From Vogesella indigofera (GTDB taxonomy: Bacteria; Pseudomonadota; Gammaproteobacteria; Burkholderiales; Chromobacteriaceae): a stretch of DNA of 64,000 bases. Position numbers and translations under genes: made by a program. The notes beneath the pieces were generated by a model. It was not told the origin of the DNA. It searched no databases and saw nothing but the letters and a program-made list of their open reading frames with translations. Below, piece by piece: positions 19,501 through 28,778 of the stretch; the stretch's first letter is position 1; each line of letters starts with the position of its first letter. The stretch covers positions 682,001 to 746,000 of the forward strand of contig NZ_JAQQLA010000004.1 in NCBI RefSeq assembly GCF_028548395.1. The letters are read 5' to 3'.

Positions 19501-19872
19501 GATGATTTCCTTGCAAACAAAGACGGGTGCAGGCCGATAAGCGGCCCGCGCAGACAACTCGCGGCCCAGACTAGCAGCGCGACCTTACAAAGCGCTGACA
19601 GCGGCTTGGTAATATTGCGGCTTGCCGGCCGCCGCGCGCCGCCCCTTGCGGCCAACGTCATCACCTTGCGCCGGCATCTTCGGCCATTGTCATGAAGCCG
19701 CCACGACACGGCGGCCTTGGCGGGAAGGGCATGCTAGTGCCGCCACCGCCGGCTCCACCATTGGGGAGTTCCGCATTGCGGCTTTCCCTAGCCCCGCATC
19801 CGGTGCGGCCATAAAAAAACCGGAGCACTAGGCTCCGGTTGATGTGGCTGCGGCCGGCTGGCGGCGGGCGCT
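19501..19872. other. Intergenic region between chemoreceptor and pgi
   Basis: About 370 bases without a supportable gene. It holds the upstream region of the chemoreceptor gene, a degenerate copy of the dispersed word near 19646 and the pgi terminator at 19812-19840. Nothing else stands out. Confidence 0.6.
19812..19840 (-). terminator. pgi operon terminator
   Basis: A 9-bp stem AACCGGAGC with complement, five-base loop, followed on the minus strand by a run of seven T. It lies 33 bases past the pgi stop and closes the zwf-pgl-glk-hexR-pgi series. Confidence 0.85.
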
Positions 19873-21519
19873 TTACTGCGCATTGGCGCGGCGGTAGCGC
19901 TCGATCAGCGCCTTGGTCGAGCTGTCGTGCGGCGCCGACTTCAGCTTGCCGGCCAGCTCGGCGTGAATGGTCTTGGCCAGCTGCTTGCCCAGCTCCACCC
20001 CCCACTGGTCGAAGCTGTTGATGTGCCAGATCACGCCCTGCACGAAGATCTTGTGCTCGTAGGCGGCGATCAGCGAGCCGAGGTTGCGCGGGTCGAGTCT
20101 ATCCATCAGCAGGGTGTTGGTCGGGCGGTTGCCGGCGAACACCTTGTGCGGCACCAGCGCCTCCAGCGCCGCGCCCTTCAGCCCCTGCGCCTCCAGCTCG
20201 GCGCGCGCCTCTTCCGCGGTCTTGCCGCGCATGAACGCCTCCGCCTGCGCGAACACGTTGGCGAGCAGGATCTCGTGGTGGCCGGGCAGGCTGGAGCTGT
20301 TCTGCAGCGAGCAGATCAGGTCGATCGGCGAAATGTGGGTGCCCTGGTGCAAGAGCTGGAAGAACGCGTGCTGGCCGTTGATGCCGGTCTCGCCCCAGAT
20401 GATCGGCGCGGTCTCGAAATCCACCGGATTGCCGTCGAGCATGGTCTGCTTGCCGTTGGACTCCATGTCCAGCTGCTGGATGAAGGCCGGCAGCCGGTGC
20501 AGGTACTGGTCGTACGGCGCGATCACATGGCTGCCGCCGCCGTAGTAGTTGATGTACCAGATGCCGATCATCGCCAAGAGCACCGGCATGTTCTGCTCGA
20601 ACGGCGCGTTGGCGAAGTGCTGGTCCATGATGTGGGCGCCGTTGAGCAGCTCGGTGAAGTTCTCCTCGCCCAGGTACAGCATGATCGGCAGCCCGATCGC
20701 CGACCACAGGCTGTAGCGGCCGCCGACCCAGTCCCAGAACTCGAACATATTGGCCGGGTCGATGCCGAAGTCGGCAACGGCTTTCTTGTTGGTGGACACC
20801 GCCACGAAGTGCTTAGCCACGGCTTTTTCGTCGCGGGCGCGCGCCACGAACCAGTCGCGCGCGGTCAGCGCGTTGGTCAGCGTTTCCTGGGTGGTGAAGG
20901 TCTTCGATTCCACCACGAACAGCGTGGTCTCCGGGTGCACCTTCTTCAGCGTTTCCTTCAGCTGCGCGCCGTCGACGTTGGACACGAAGTGCATGTTCAT
21001 GCGCGGGTGGCCGAAGGGCTTCAGCGCGCTACAGACCATCAGCGAGCCGAGGTCGGAGCCGCCGATGCCGATGTTGACGATGTCGGTGATCGGCTGGTGG
21101 GTGTAGCCCAGCCACTCGCCGGAACGCACCGCGTGCGCGAACTTGCCCATGCGCGCCAGCACCGAGTTCACCTTCGGCATCACGTCCTCGCCGTCGACCA
21201 GGATCGGCGAGTTGGTGCGGTTGCGCAGTGCCACGTGCAGCGCGGCACGGTTCTCGGTGCGGTTGATCTTCTCGCCCTTGAACATCGCCTTGATGCGGGC
21301 CGGCAGCCCGGCTTCGCGCGCCAGCGCCATCAGTCCCTGCAGCGAGGTGTCGGTGATGCGGTTTTTGGAGTAGTCCAGGAACAGGCCGCCCACTTCCAGT
21401 GAGTAGCGTTCGGCACGCGCAGGATCGCTGTCGAACAGCTCGCGCATGTGCAGGTTTTTGGCTTCGTTGAAGTGATCCCACAGGGCGTGCCAGGCGGGAA
21501 GCTGGGTCAGCGTGCTCAT
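19873..21519 (-). CDS. pgi: Glucose-6-phosphate isomerase
   Basis: The 548-residue protein interconverts glucose 6-phosphate and fructose 6-phosphate in the cytosol. Family signatures are present: [16 protein letters not shown] around residue 155, [18 protein letters not shown] around residue 265, and [19 protein letters not shown] around residue 380. Length matches other bacterial Pgi. ATG 21519 ([13 protein letters not shown]) has GGAGAAAA upstream. It is the last gene of the Entner-Doudoroff operon; a copy of the dispersed word separates it from hexR. Confidence 0.97.
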   Translation of the reverse strand: MSTLTQLPAWHALWDHFNEAKNLHMRELFDSDPARAERYSLEVGGLFLDYSKNRITDTSLQGLMALAREAGLPARIKAMFKGEKINRTENRAALHVALRNRTNSPILVDGEDVMPKVNSVLARMGKFAHAVRSGEWLGYTHQPITDIVNIGIGGSDLGSLMVCSALKPFGHPRMNMHFVSNVDGAQLKETLKKVHPETTLFVVESKTFTTQETLTNALTARDWFVARARDEKAVAKHFVAVSTNKKAVADFGIDPANMFEFWDWVGGRYSLWSAIGLPIMLYLGEENFTELLNGAHIMDQHFANAPFEQNMPVLLAMIGIWYINYYGGGSHVIAPYDQYLHRLPAFIQQLDMESNGKQTMLDGNPVDFETAPIIWGETGINGQHAFFQLLHQGTHISPIDLICSLQNSSSLPGHHEILLANVFAQAEAFMRGKTAEEARAELEAQGLKGAALEALVPHKVFAGNRPTNTLLMDRLDPRNLGSLIAAYEHKIFVQGVIWHINSFDQWGVELGKQLAKTIHAELAGKLKSAPHDSSTKALIERYRRANAQ

Positions 21520-21561
21520 GTTTTCTCCGGGTGTGTTAGTTGCGGCCAACCTTGGGGCGGC

Positions 21562-22413
21562 TCATTCGTCGTCGTGTTCACTGCGCAGCCGTTTTTGCCT
21601 CAGGCTGCGTTTGGCTTTTTCCAGTTGCGTCACGAGGCCGGGGCCGCGCTTGAGCGCGACGCCGACGGTGAGGATGTCGATCAGCACCAGATGCAGGATA
21701 CGCGACAGCATCGGGCTATAGGTCTCGCTGTCTTCCGGTGAATCCACCGCCAGCGTCACCGTGGCGCGCGCCGCCAGTGGCGTGTCCGGCACGGTGATGG
21801 CAATCACCTTGGCGCCGTTGGCCAGTGCCACATCCACCGCGTCCATCAGCTCGCGCGAGCGGCCGGAGCTGGAGATGGTGACCAGCACGTCGTCCGGGGT
21901 CAGCACCGAGGCGGCCATGATCTGGATGTGGCTGTCGGCGTAGGCGACGGTGGGGATGCCGAAGCGGAAGAACTTGTGCTGCGCGTCGGCGGCGATGATG
22001 CCGGAGTTGCCGAGGCCATAGAACTCGATGCGGCGGGCGTGGGCCAGCAGCTCCACCGCCTCGTCCACCGCCTGCGGGTTGACCTCGTTGCGGCACTTGA
22101 GCAGCGCGGTGACGGTGTTGTCGAATACCTTGGCGGTGATCTCCGACACCGGGTCTTCCGGGCGCACGCTGGAGTGCACGTAGGGCACGCCGCCGACCAG
22201 GGTGCCGGCCAGCTTGAGCTTGAAGTCGGACAGGCCGCTAAAGCCCATGCTGCGGCAGAAGCGGATCACCGTCGGCTGGCTGACGCCGGCGCTGGCGGCG
22301 ATGTCGGACACCGCCGACTGCATCACGGTATACGGCTGCGCCAGCACCTGCTCGGCGACGCGACGTTCGGCACCGGACAGGGTATCCAGCTCGGCACGGA
22401 TTTTCTCAAGCAT
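21562..22413 (-). CDS. hexR: RpiR-family repressor HexR
   Basis: The 283-residue regulator has an N-terminal RpiR helix-turn-helix (SAVSDIAASAGVSQPTVIRFCRSMGFSGLSDFK, residues 34-66) and a C-terminal SIS sugar-phosphate domain (RIEFYGLGNSGIIAADAQHK, VLVTISSSGRSRELMDAV). HexR of other proteobacteria binds KDPG and represses zwf, edd-eda and related genes, which are exactly the neighbours here. HexR-like 15-base operators are visible at the zwf and edd promoters. Its ATG at 22413 overlaps the end of glk by eight bases, so the two are translationally coupled. Confidence 0.95.
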   Translation of the reverse strand: MLEKIRAELDTLSGAERRVAEQVLAQPYTVMQSAVSDIAASAGVSQPTVIRFCRSMGFSGLSDFKLKLAGTLVGGVPYVHSSVRPEDPVSEITAKVFDNTVTALLKCRNEVNPQAVDEAVELLAHARRIEFYGLGNSGIIAADAQHKFFRFGIPTVAYADSHIQIMAASVLTPDDVLVTISSSGRSRELMDAVDVALANGAKVIAITVPDTPLAARATVTLAVDSPEDSETYSPMLSRILHLVLIDILTVGVALKRGPGLVTQLEKAKRSLRQKRLRSEHDDE

Positions 22414-23392
22414 CACGTTCTCCCAGATGTTCGCGCAGCGCGGCCTGCACCCCGGTCAGCGCCGGGTAGGCGCTGTGGATCACGTACACCGGCAGGGCGC
22501 GGGTGTAGTCGCGGAAGCGGCCCTTGGCCTCGAAGCGGGCGCGAAACGGCGAGTGCGCGAACAGTTCGCCAAAGCGCGGCACGATGCCGCCACCGATGTA
22601 GACGCCGCCGACCGCGCCCAGCGTCACCGCCAGGTTGGCCGCGGCGTTGCCGAGCATGCCGCAGAACAGCGCCAGCGTCTGCGCGCAGCGCGGGCAGCTG
22701 CCGGACAGGCCGCGCTCGCTGATCGCCGCCGCCGGCAACTGGCCGGCGGCTTCGCCATCTGCCTCGGCCAGCGCGTCGTAGATCAGTTCCAGCCCGGGGC
22801 CGGACAGGAAGCGCTCGGCGGAGACATGCTCGCCGAAACGGCGCTGCGCGTAGCGCCACAGCGCCACTTCTTCCTCGTTGCCGGGGGCGAAGGCGACGTG
22901 GCCGCCCTCGCCGGCGATCGCCACCCAGCCGCCGCCGTGCGGCAGCAGGCCGGAGACGCCGAGGCCGGTGCCGGCGCCGATCAGCGCCTTGGCGCCGTGG
23001 CGCGGCTCGCCGCCACCGACCTGCACCAGCTCGTCGGCCGGCAGGAAGGGCAGCGACATCGCCAGCGCGGTGAAGTCGTTGAGCAGCAGCAGCGTGCTAA
23101 AGCCCAGCTCCTGGCGGGTAGCCTCGATCGAGAACGCCCAGTGGTGGTTGGTCATCTGCACGTAGTCGCCGGTGACCGGGTTGGCGATGCCGATGGCGGC
23201 GTGGTGCACGGCGCGGGTGGCGGCGTGTTCCAGATAGCTGCGGATGGCGTCGACCAGCGTCGGGTAGTCCTTGCACGGCAACACGTCGATGTCTTCCAGC
23301 ACCCCGGGTGCGGTTTCCAGCGCGAAGCGGGCGTTGGTGCCGCCGATGTCGGCCAACAGACGCGGGAAAGGATTAGGCTGCCCAGTAGACAT
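22406..23392 (-). CDS. glk: Glucokinase
   Basis: The 328-residue protein phosphorylates glucose with ATP in the cytosol. It shows LLADIGGTNARFALE for the phosphate-binding loop at residues 13-27, LLLNDFTALAMSLP with the catalytic aspartate around residue 105, GAGTGLGVSGLLP around residue 137, and GGVYIGGGIVPRF near residue 270. This is the Glk (not ROK) family. It overlaps pgl by 20 bases upstream and hexR by eight bases downstream, so the three genes form one tightly packed unit. Confidence 0.96.
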   Translation of the reverse strand: MSTGQPNPFPRLLADIGGTNARFALETAPGVLEDIDVLPCKDYPTLVDAIRSYLEHAATRAVHHAAIGIANPVTGDYVQMTNHHWAFSIEATRQELGFSTLLLLNDFTALAMSLPFLPADELVQVGGGEPRHGAKALIGAGTGLGVSGLLPHGGGWVAIAGEGGHVAFAPGNEEEVALWRYAQRRFGEHVSAERFLSGPGLELIYDALAEADGEAAGQLPAAAISERGLSGSCPRCAQTLALFCGMLGNAAANLAVTLGAVGGVYIGGGIVPRFGELFAHSPFRARFEAKGRFRDYTRALPVYVIHSAYPALTGVQAALREHLGERDA

Positions 23393-24050
23393 GAAGCGGG
23401 TTCTCCGTTTGTTGCAGTAGATGGCTGACCGGCTGTGCCGCGCTCAGCGTGCGGCTGGCATGTTCCAGCACCCGCCGCTTGTTGTCACCGGCAATCGCCA
23501 GATACAGCTTGCCGCTGCGCAGGATCTCGGCCAGCGTCATGCTGATGCGGGTGTGCGGCGCCTCGGGTGGCGCCACCGCCAGCAGCGCTGCCGGATTGGC
23601 CGGATCGAGGCCGGCGGCAAGGTTGGCGGCGTCGGGGAACAGCGACGCGGTATGGCCGTCGTCGCCCATGCCCAGCACCACCACGTCCGGGGTCTGCCAC
23701 TGCGCCGCGGCCTGCGCCAGCTCGGCGTCAACGTTGGCCGCCGTGCTCACCAGCGGCCGGAATGCGGCGTCGGCGGCGCCGCCCTGCAGCAGGTGATCGC
23801 GCACCAGCGCCGCGTTGCTGTCGGCGTGATCGGGCGCGACCACGCGCTCGTCGACCAGGGTGACGCAGACGCGCGACCAGTCCAGCACCTCGGCGGACAG
23901 CGCCTGCAGGAAGGGCACCGGCGAGCGGCCGCCGGACACCGCCAGCACCGCGTGACCGCGGCGGCCGATGACGGCGGCGAGGTCGGCGGCGACGCGGCGG
24001 GCGAGCACCTCGGCCGCCGCCGCTTGCGATTCGAAAGCGTGGAACATCAT
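23373..24050 (-). CDS. pgl: 6-Phosphogluconolactonase
   Basis: The 225-residue protein is of the DevB/SOL type and hydrolyses 6-phosphogluconolactone to 6-phosphogluconate. The diagnostic features are VLAVSGGRSPVPFLQAL (residues 40-56), VTLVDERVVAPDHADSN, and VVLGMGDDGHTASLFPDAANL around residue 140. ATG 24050 (MMFHAFESQ) is preferred; the upstream in-frame extension is not family-like. It overlaps glk and lies 266 bases after zwf, a gap that holds a palindromic repeat element and one copy of the dispersed word. Confidence 0.95.
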   Translation of the reverse strand: MMFHAFESQAAAAEVLARRVAADLAAVIGRRGHAVLAVSGGRSPVPFLQALSAEVLDWSRVCVTLVDERVVAPDHADSNAALVRDHLLQGGAADAAFRPLVSTAANVDAELAQAAAQWQTPDVVVLGMGDDGHTASLFPDAANLAAGLDPANPAALLAVAPPEAPHTRISMTLAEILRSGKLYLAIAGDNKRRVLEHASRTLSAAQPVSHLLQQTENPLHVYWAA

Positions 24051-24176
24051 CTCTGTGTCTCCGTTGCCTGCGCGCGGCTGTGTTGCCGCGCGTCTTGTTG
24101 TGTCAATGCGCCGGCGGCGGGGTGTCGCCACCGTTCATGCGGCCAACCTTGAAGGCCGGCCGCCAGTCCGGATTTA

Positions 24177-24317
24177 GAACCTGTTCAATGTCTGCTGCGC
24201 TTCGGCGATACCGCGTTGAAAACGCCTTCGGAATGCTCATTGACCCCATGTCAATTCCGCTTCCTCAGCCGTTTTCGCCTTGTCTCGCTCTAGCTCGCGA
24301 GGCCTTGAACAGGTTCT
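24177..24317 (-). repeat. Palindromic repeat element, copy A (141 bp)
   Basis: The element is bounded by a perfect 12-bp terminal inverted repeat, AGAACCTGTTCA and its complement. It shares most of its sequence with copies at 53281-53433 and 60900-61043; read on the minus strand it contains GCGAGCTAGAGCGAGACAAG and GCGAAAACGGCTGAGGAAGC. It has an inner palindrome (TTGACATGGGGTCAA) differing from those of the other copies. It encodes no protein. Its outer end coincides with the last base of the zwf stop codon. Confidence 0.88.
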
Positions 24318-25789
24318 TAACACTCCTCGTGCCAGCTGATGCCGTCGCGGCTCAGCAGTGCGCTGGAGGCGGCCGGGCCCCAGCTGCCGGCGGTGTACTG
24401 CTTGGGCGGCGTGGTGCTGCGCGCCCAGTTGTCCATGATCGGTTCCACCCAGCGCCACGCTTCCACCAGCTCGTCGCGGCGCATGAACAGCGCCAGCTTG
24501 CCGCGGATCACGTCCAGCAGCAGGCGCTCGTAGGCGTCGGCGCGGCGCACCTTGAACGACTCGTGGAAATCGAGGTTCAGGTGCACCGGCTGCAGGCGCT
24601 GGGTATCGCCCGGCTCCTTGGCCAGGAAGTACAGGCGGATGCTTTCTTCCGGCTGCAGGCGGATCACCAGCCGGTTGGCGGTGTTCAGCCCCAGCGGGCT
24701 GGGGAACAGCTGGTGCGGCACGTCGCGGAAATTGATCACGATCTCAGCCACCCGTTCCTGCATGCGCTTGCCGGTGCGCAGGAAGAACGGCACGCCGGCC
24801 CAGCGCCAGTTGTCGATCTCGGCCTTGATGGCGACGAAGGTCTCGGTGTGGCTGGCGGCGGGGATGCCCTGCTCCTGCAGGTAGCCGACCACCGGCTGGC
24901 CGCCGACGGCGCCGGCCTTGTACTGCGCGCGCACCGTCTTGTTGGCGACGTCCTGCTCCGTAAACGGGCGCAGCGCCTTCAGCACCTTCAGCTTCTCGTC
25001 GCGCACCGCGTCTGCGCCGAGGTTGGCCGGCGGCTCCATCGCCACGATGCACAGCAGCTGCAGCAGGTGGTTCTGCACCATGTCGCGCAGCGCGCCGGTG
25101 TTGTCGTAGAAGTCGCCGCGGGTGCCAACGCCGAGGTCCTCGGCGATGGTGATCTGCACGTCGTGGATCCACTCGCGGCGCCACAGCGGCTCGAACAGCG
25201 CGTTGGCGAAGCGGATCGACAGCAGGTTCTGCACCGATTCCTTGCCCAGGTAGTGGTCGATACGGTACAGCTGCTCTTCCCTGAAGTGGCGGGCCACCGC
25301 TTCGTTGATCTCGTGCGACGACTCCAGGTCGTGGCCCAGCGGCTTCTCCAGCACCACGCGCACGCGCTCGTGGTTGAGGCCGACGGCGGCCAGGTTGTCG
25401 CAGATGCCCTCGAACAGGTCCGGCGCGGTGGCGAGGTAGCACACCGTCACCCGCTCCCCGCCCTGCTGCAGCGCCGCGGCCAGGCGCGGATAGTGCTCCG
25501 GCGTGGCGGCGTCGACCGTCAGGTATTCCACCCGTGCGAGAAAGCCGGTCCAGGCGGCATCGGAGAAGCCCTCCTTGATGTGGACGCGCGCGCTCTTTTC
25601 CACCATCGCCAGATAGTCGTCGCGGCTCATGTCGCGGCGGCCCAGCGCCAGCAGGCGGCCCTCATCGTGCAGCAGGCCGGCGGCGTGCGCCTGGTACAGC
25701 GACGGCAGCAGTTTGCGCATCACCAGATCGCCGGTACCCCCGAACAGCACCATGTCGAATGCCGGGGTGTGCAGGTTTGTGTTCTCCAT
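24317..25789 (-). CDS. zwf: Glucose-6-phosphate dehydrogenase
   Basis: The 490-residue enzyme oxidises glucose 6-phosphate with NADP+ (or NAD+), feeding the Entner-Doudoroff route. [19 protein letters not shown] at residues 15-33 is the nucleotide-binding loop; the active-site signature [14 protein letters not shown] is near residue 178. Length is normal. It is the first gene of the minus-strand series and diverges from edd. The promoter region shows -35 TTGTTT (complement of 25842-25847) and -10 TACATC (complement of 25819-25824) with 17-bp spacing and an overlapping HexR-like operator. The stop codon uses the end of a repeat element. Confidence 0.97.
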   Translation of the reverse strand: MENTNLHTPAFDMVLFGGTGDLVMRKLLPSLYQAHAAGLLHDEGRLLALGRRDMSRDDYLAMVEKSARVHIKEGFSDAAWTGFLARVEYLTVDAATPEHYPRLAAALQQGGERVTVCYLATAPDLFEGICDNLAAVGLNHERVRVVLEKPLGHDLESSHEINEAVARHFREEQLYRIDHYLGKESVQNLLSIRFANALFEPLWRREWIHDVQITIAEDLGVGTRGDFYDNTGALRDMVQNHLLQLLCIVAMEPPANLGADAVRDEKLKVLKALRPFTEQDVANKTVRAQYKAGAVGGQPVVGYLQEQGIPAASHTETFVAIKAEIDNWRWAGVPFFLRTGKRMQERVAEIVINFRDVPHQLFPSPLGLNTANRLVIRLQPEESIRLYFLAKEPGDTQRLQPVHLNLDFHESFKVRRADAYERLLLDVIRGKLALFMRRDELVEAWRWVEPIMDNWARSTTPPKQYTAGSWGPAASSALLSRDGISWHEEC

Positions 25790-25820
25790 CCTGATTGTTC
25801 TCTCGCACAGTGGGTTGTGA

Positions 25821-25835
25821 TGTAGTTATATTACC
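25821..25835 (-). promoter_or_regulatory. HexR-like operator in the zwf promoter
   Basis: TGTAGTTATATTACC fits the published HexR consensus form TGTARTWWWAYTACA except at the last base. It overlaps the predicted zwf -10 and spacer, a typical repressor position, 32 bases before the zwf start. Confidence 0.78.
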
Positions 25836-25852
25836 AAACGAAAACAACTTGT

Positions 25853-25868
25853 CTACGTGAAAACGTAG
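25853..25868. promoter_or_regulatory. Perfect dyad CTACGT-N4-ACGTAG between zwf and edd
   Basis: A 6-bp perfect inverted repeat with spacer GAAA lies just upstream of the predicted zwf -35. It does not fit HexR and may bind a second regulator. Confidence 0.5.
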
Positions 25869-25997
25869 CCAGTCAGATTGACACACCCCACTGTTGCCGA
25901 TCGCCAACACGCCATCAAACAACTGATTTATATGGATTTAAAGGCATCGCAGGCGCCGGAATCCGCTTTTTTATCGCGTAACACCTTGCCAACATAC

Positions 25998-26012
25998 TGT
26001 AGTAAAACTACC
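25998..26012 (+). promoter_or_regulatory. HexR-like operator in the edd promoter
   Basis: TGTAGTAAAACTACC is a near-perfect 15-base HexR palindrome. It lies between a -35 TTGCCA (25986-25991) and overlaps a -10 TACCAT (26009-26014) spaced 17 bp apart, 31 bases before the edd start. The geometry mirrors that at zwf. Confidence 0.82.
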
Positions 26013-26042
26013 ATTCAGACACACCAATCAGGGCCTACACCA

Positions 26043-27881
26043 ATGAGTCTGCATCCCGTTCTTGCTGCCGTTACCCAGCGCATCATCGAGCGTAGCCGCG
26101 CCACCCGCGCCGCTTATCTGGCCCAGGCCCACGCCGCCGTGCGTCAGGGCAAGGTCGAGCGCGCCCACCTGTCCTGTACCAACCAGGCGCACGCCTTCGC
26201 CGCGATGCCGGACGGGATCAAGATTCACCTGAAAGAGTCGGTGCGCCCCAACCTGGCCATCGTCACCTCCTATAACGACATGCTGTCCGCGCACCAGCCG
26301 CTGGAGACCTTCCCGGCACTGCTGAAGGACGAGGCGCTGAAGGCCGGCGCCACCGCGCAGGTGGCCGGCGGCGTGCCGGCGATGTGCGACGGCGTGACAC
26401 AGGGCTTCGAGGGCATGGAGCTGTCGCTGTTCTCGCGCGACGTGATCGCGATGAGCACCGCCATCGCCCTCTCCCACCAGATGTTCGACGCCGCGCTATA
26501 CCTCGGCGTCTGCGACAAGATCGTGCCGGGCCTGTTGATCGGCGCGCTGTCCTTCGGCCACCTGCCGGCGCTGTTCGTGCCGGCCGGGCCGATGACCACC
26601 GGCATCTCCAACGACGACAAGGCCAAGGTGCGCCAGCTGTTTGCCGAGGGCAAGGTTGGCCGCGACGCGCTGCTGGAATCGGAATCGGCGTCCTACCACG
26701 GCCCCGGCACCTGCACCTTCTACGGCACCGCCAACTCCAACCAGATGCTGATGGAGATCATGGGCCTGCACCTGCCGGGCGCCGCCTTCGTCAATCCGAA
26801 TACCCCGCTGCGCGAGGCGCTGACCCGCCACGCCGCCCGTGTCGCCGCCGAGATCAGCGCGCAGGGCCCGCGCTTCACCCCGATTTGCGACGTCATCGAC
26901 GAGAAAGCCATCGTCAACGGCATCGTCGGCCTGCTCGCCACCGGCGGCTCCACCAACCACACCCTGCACATCAATGCCATCGCCCGCGCTGCAGGTATCG
27001 ACATCAACTGGGACGACTTCGACGAGCTGTCCGCGGTGGTGCCGCTGATCGTGCGCGCCTACCCCAACGGCAAGGCCGACGTGAACCACTTCCACGCCGC
27101 CGGCGGCATGGGCTTCGTGATCCGCGAGCTGCTGGATGCCGGCCTGCTGCACGACGACGTCACCACCGTGATGGGCAAGGGGCTGCGCGCGCACACCAGC
27201 GAAGCGTGGCTGGACGACGGCAAGCTGGCCTGGCGCGCGGCGCCGGCGACCAGCGGCGACGACGGCGTGCTGCGCACCGCGGCCAAGCCGTTCTCGCACG
27301 ACGGCGGCCTGAAGGTGCTGACCGGCAACATCGGCCGCGCGGTGATCAAGGTCTCCGCCGTGAAGCCGGAACACCGCGTGGTGGAAGCGCCGGCGGTGGT
27401 GTTCCACGACCAGAACGAACTCTTGGCCGCCTTCAAGCGTGGCGAGCTGGAAAAGGACTTCATCGCGGTGATCCGCTTCCAGGGTCCGCGCGCCAACGGC
27501 ATGCCGGAGCTGCACAAGCTGACGCCGCCGCTGGGCGTGCTGCAGGAACGCGGCTTCAAGGTGGCGCTGGTCACCGACGGCCGCATGTCCGGCGCCTCCG
27601 GCAAAGTGCCGGCCGCCATCCACGTGTCGCCGGAAGCGCTGCTCGGCGGCGACATCGGCAAGGTACGGAACGGCGACCTGGTACGGCTGGATGCCAACAG
27701 CGGCGAGCTGAGCATCCTGGTGCCGGCGGCGGAATGGGCGGCGCGCGAACACGTTGCGGCCAACCTTGAACCGCACCAGCACGGCGTCGGCCGCGACCTG
27801 TTCGCCGGCATGCGCCAGCAGGCCACCACCGCCGAGGAAGGCGCGATGACCTTCGCCCATCCGCTGTGGAGCAAGCAGTAA
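26043..27881 (+). CDS. edd: 6-Phosphogluconate dehydratase
   Basis: The 612-residue protein dehydrates 6-phosphogluconate to KDPG. It belongs to the IlvD/Edd family: [14 protein letters not shown] with an Fe-S cysteine at about residue 115, the signature [13 protein letters not shown] around residue 158, and [16 protein letters not shown] around residue 222. The late motif [22 protein letters not shown] is also present. The start ATG 26043 is preferred over an upstream frame that would run through the operator. It carries one exact copy of the dispersed word as codons for Ala-Ala-Asn-Leu and one near copy. Confidence 0.97.
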   Translation: MSLHPVLAAVTQRIIERSRATRAAYLAQAHAAVRQGKVERAHLSCTNQAHAFAAMPDGIKIHLKESVRPNLAIVTSYNDMLSAHQPLETFPALLKDEALKAGATAQVAGGVPAMCDGVTQGFEGMELSLFSRDVIAMSTAIALSHQMFDAALYLGVCDKIVPGLLIGALSFGHLPALFVPAGPMTTGISNDDKAKVRQLFAEGKVGRDALLESESASYHGPGTCTFYGTANSNQMLMEIMGLHLPGAAFVNPNTPLREALTRHAARVAAEISAQGPRFTPICDVIDEKAIVNGIVGLLATGGSTNHTLHINAIARAAGIDINWDDFDELSAVVPLIVRAYPNGKADVNHFHAAGGMGFVIRELLDAGLLHDDVTTVMGKGLRAHTSEAWLDDGKLAWRAAPATSGDDGVLRTAAKPFSHDGGLKVLTGNIGRAVIKVSAVKPEHRVVEAPAVVFHDQNELLAAFKRGELEKDFIAVIRFQGPRANGMPELHKLTPPLGVLQERGFKVALVTDGRMSGASGKVPAAIHVSPEALLGGDIGKVRNGDLVRLDANSGELSILVPAAEWAAREHVAANLEPHQHGVGRDLFAGMRQQATTAEEGAMTFAHPLWSKQ

Positions 27882-27887
27882 ACGTAT

Positions 27888-28001
27888 TTTTCGCCACGGA
27901 AAACACGGAAGCCGCGCCCGGACAACACCGGCAGCAGCGGGCAGCGCGCCAGCCGCGCCGACACTTTCTGTGTGCTTCTGTGGTTTCTGTGGCAATCGAA
28001 A
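27888..28001. repeat. Long imperfect inverted repeat between edd and eda
   Basis: Arms at about 27888-27912 and 27974-28001 are imperfectly complementary (CGCCACGGAAAACACGGAAG against CTTCTGTGGTTTCTGTGGCAATCG). The loop between is GC-rich. It could fold into a large hairpin in the edd-eda transcript. A role in differential expression is a guess. Confidence 0.6.
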
Positions 28002-28012
28002 AGGATAGATAG

Positions 28013-28639
28013 ATGGACGCACTGACTCTGCTACGCCAAGGCCCGGTAATGCCGGTGATCGTAGTCAACGACGCCGCGGTCGCGGTCGATCTCGCCCGCG
28101 CGCTGGTCGCCGGCGGCATCCGCACCCTGGAAATCACGCTGCGCACCAAGGCCGCACTGGCGGCGATGCGCCGCATCCGCGACGAAGTGCCGGATGCCAT
28201 CGTCGGCGCCGGTACCGTTCGCACCCGCGCCCACCTGGAAGCCGCGCTCGACGCCGGCGCCCAGTTCGGCATCAGCCCCGGCCTGACCCCGGAGCTGGCC
28301 GCCGCCGCGCGCGCGTCCGGCGTGCCCTTCATCCCCGGCGTGGCCACCCCGTCCGAGGCGATGCACGCGCAGGACGAAGGCTTCAACATCCTCAAGCTGT
28401 TCCCGGCCGAGGCGGTCGGCGGCATCAAGCTGCTGAAGGCGCTGGCCGGCCCGCTGCCGGAGCTGCGCTTCTGCCCCACCGGCGGCATCGACATCAACAG
28501 CGCGCCGAACTACCTGGCGCTGCCCAACGTGCTGTGCGTCGGCGGCAGCTGGCTGACCCCGGACGACGCCATCGCCGCCCAGGACTGGGCGCGCATCACC
28601 GCGCTGGCACAACAGGCCAGCGCGCTGGCGGTGCGCTAA
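28013..28639 (+). CDS. eda: KDPG / KHG aldolase
   Basis: The 208-residue class I aldolase cleaves KDPG to pyruvate and glyceraldehyde 3-phosphate, completing the Entner-Doudoroff pathway. Key features are [19 protein letters not shown], the catalytic glutamate in [11 protein letters not shown] (about residue 45), VGAGTV, and the Schiff-base lysine in [14 protein letters not shown] (about residue 130). The ribosome-binding site AAGGA lies nine bases upstream. It follows edd after a 131-base gap that holds an inverted repeat. Confidence 0.97.
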   Translation: MDALTLLRQGPVMPVIVVNDAAVAVDLARALVAGGIRTLEITLRTKAALAAMRRIRDEVPDAIVGAGTVRTRAHLEAALDAGAQFGISPGLTPELAAAARASGVPFIPGVATPSEAMHAQDEGFNILKLFPAEAVGGIKLLKALAGPLPELRFCPTGGIDINSAPNYLALPNVLCVGGSWLTPDDAIAAQDWARITALAQQASALAVR

Positions 28640-28667
28640 GCCGCAGACTTGCTCTCCCGTTTTTCAC

Positions 28668-28704
28668 AAGGGCTTGCCGACTCTCCCCGGCAAGCCCTTT
28701 TTTT
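28668..28704 (+). terminator. edd-eda operon terminator
   Basis: A 12-bp stem AAGGGCTTGCCG with complement and eight-base loop runs into a T run of about eight. Confidence 0.88.
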
Positions 28705-28720
28705 ATGGCCGCCCACCACG

Positions 28721-28746
28721 AAAAAAGCCCCGTCGGGTGACGGGGC
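28721..28746 (-). terminator. Terminator for the GalD/PrpF-like gene
   Basis: GCCCCGTC and GACGGGGC flank a four-base loop; six T follow on the minus strand. It is 33 bases past the stop of the minus-strand gene. Confidence 0.82.
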
Positions 28747-28778
28747 AAGAGGAGAGTGGGAGCGTGGAAACGATGACG

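Noticed and set aside
24177..24317. Insertion sequence or attachment site
   Set aside because: It has terminal inverted repeats but no transposase, and the family is too short and too palindromic; it is kept as a MITE- or REP-like repeat.
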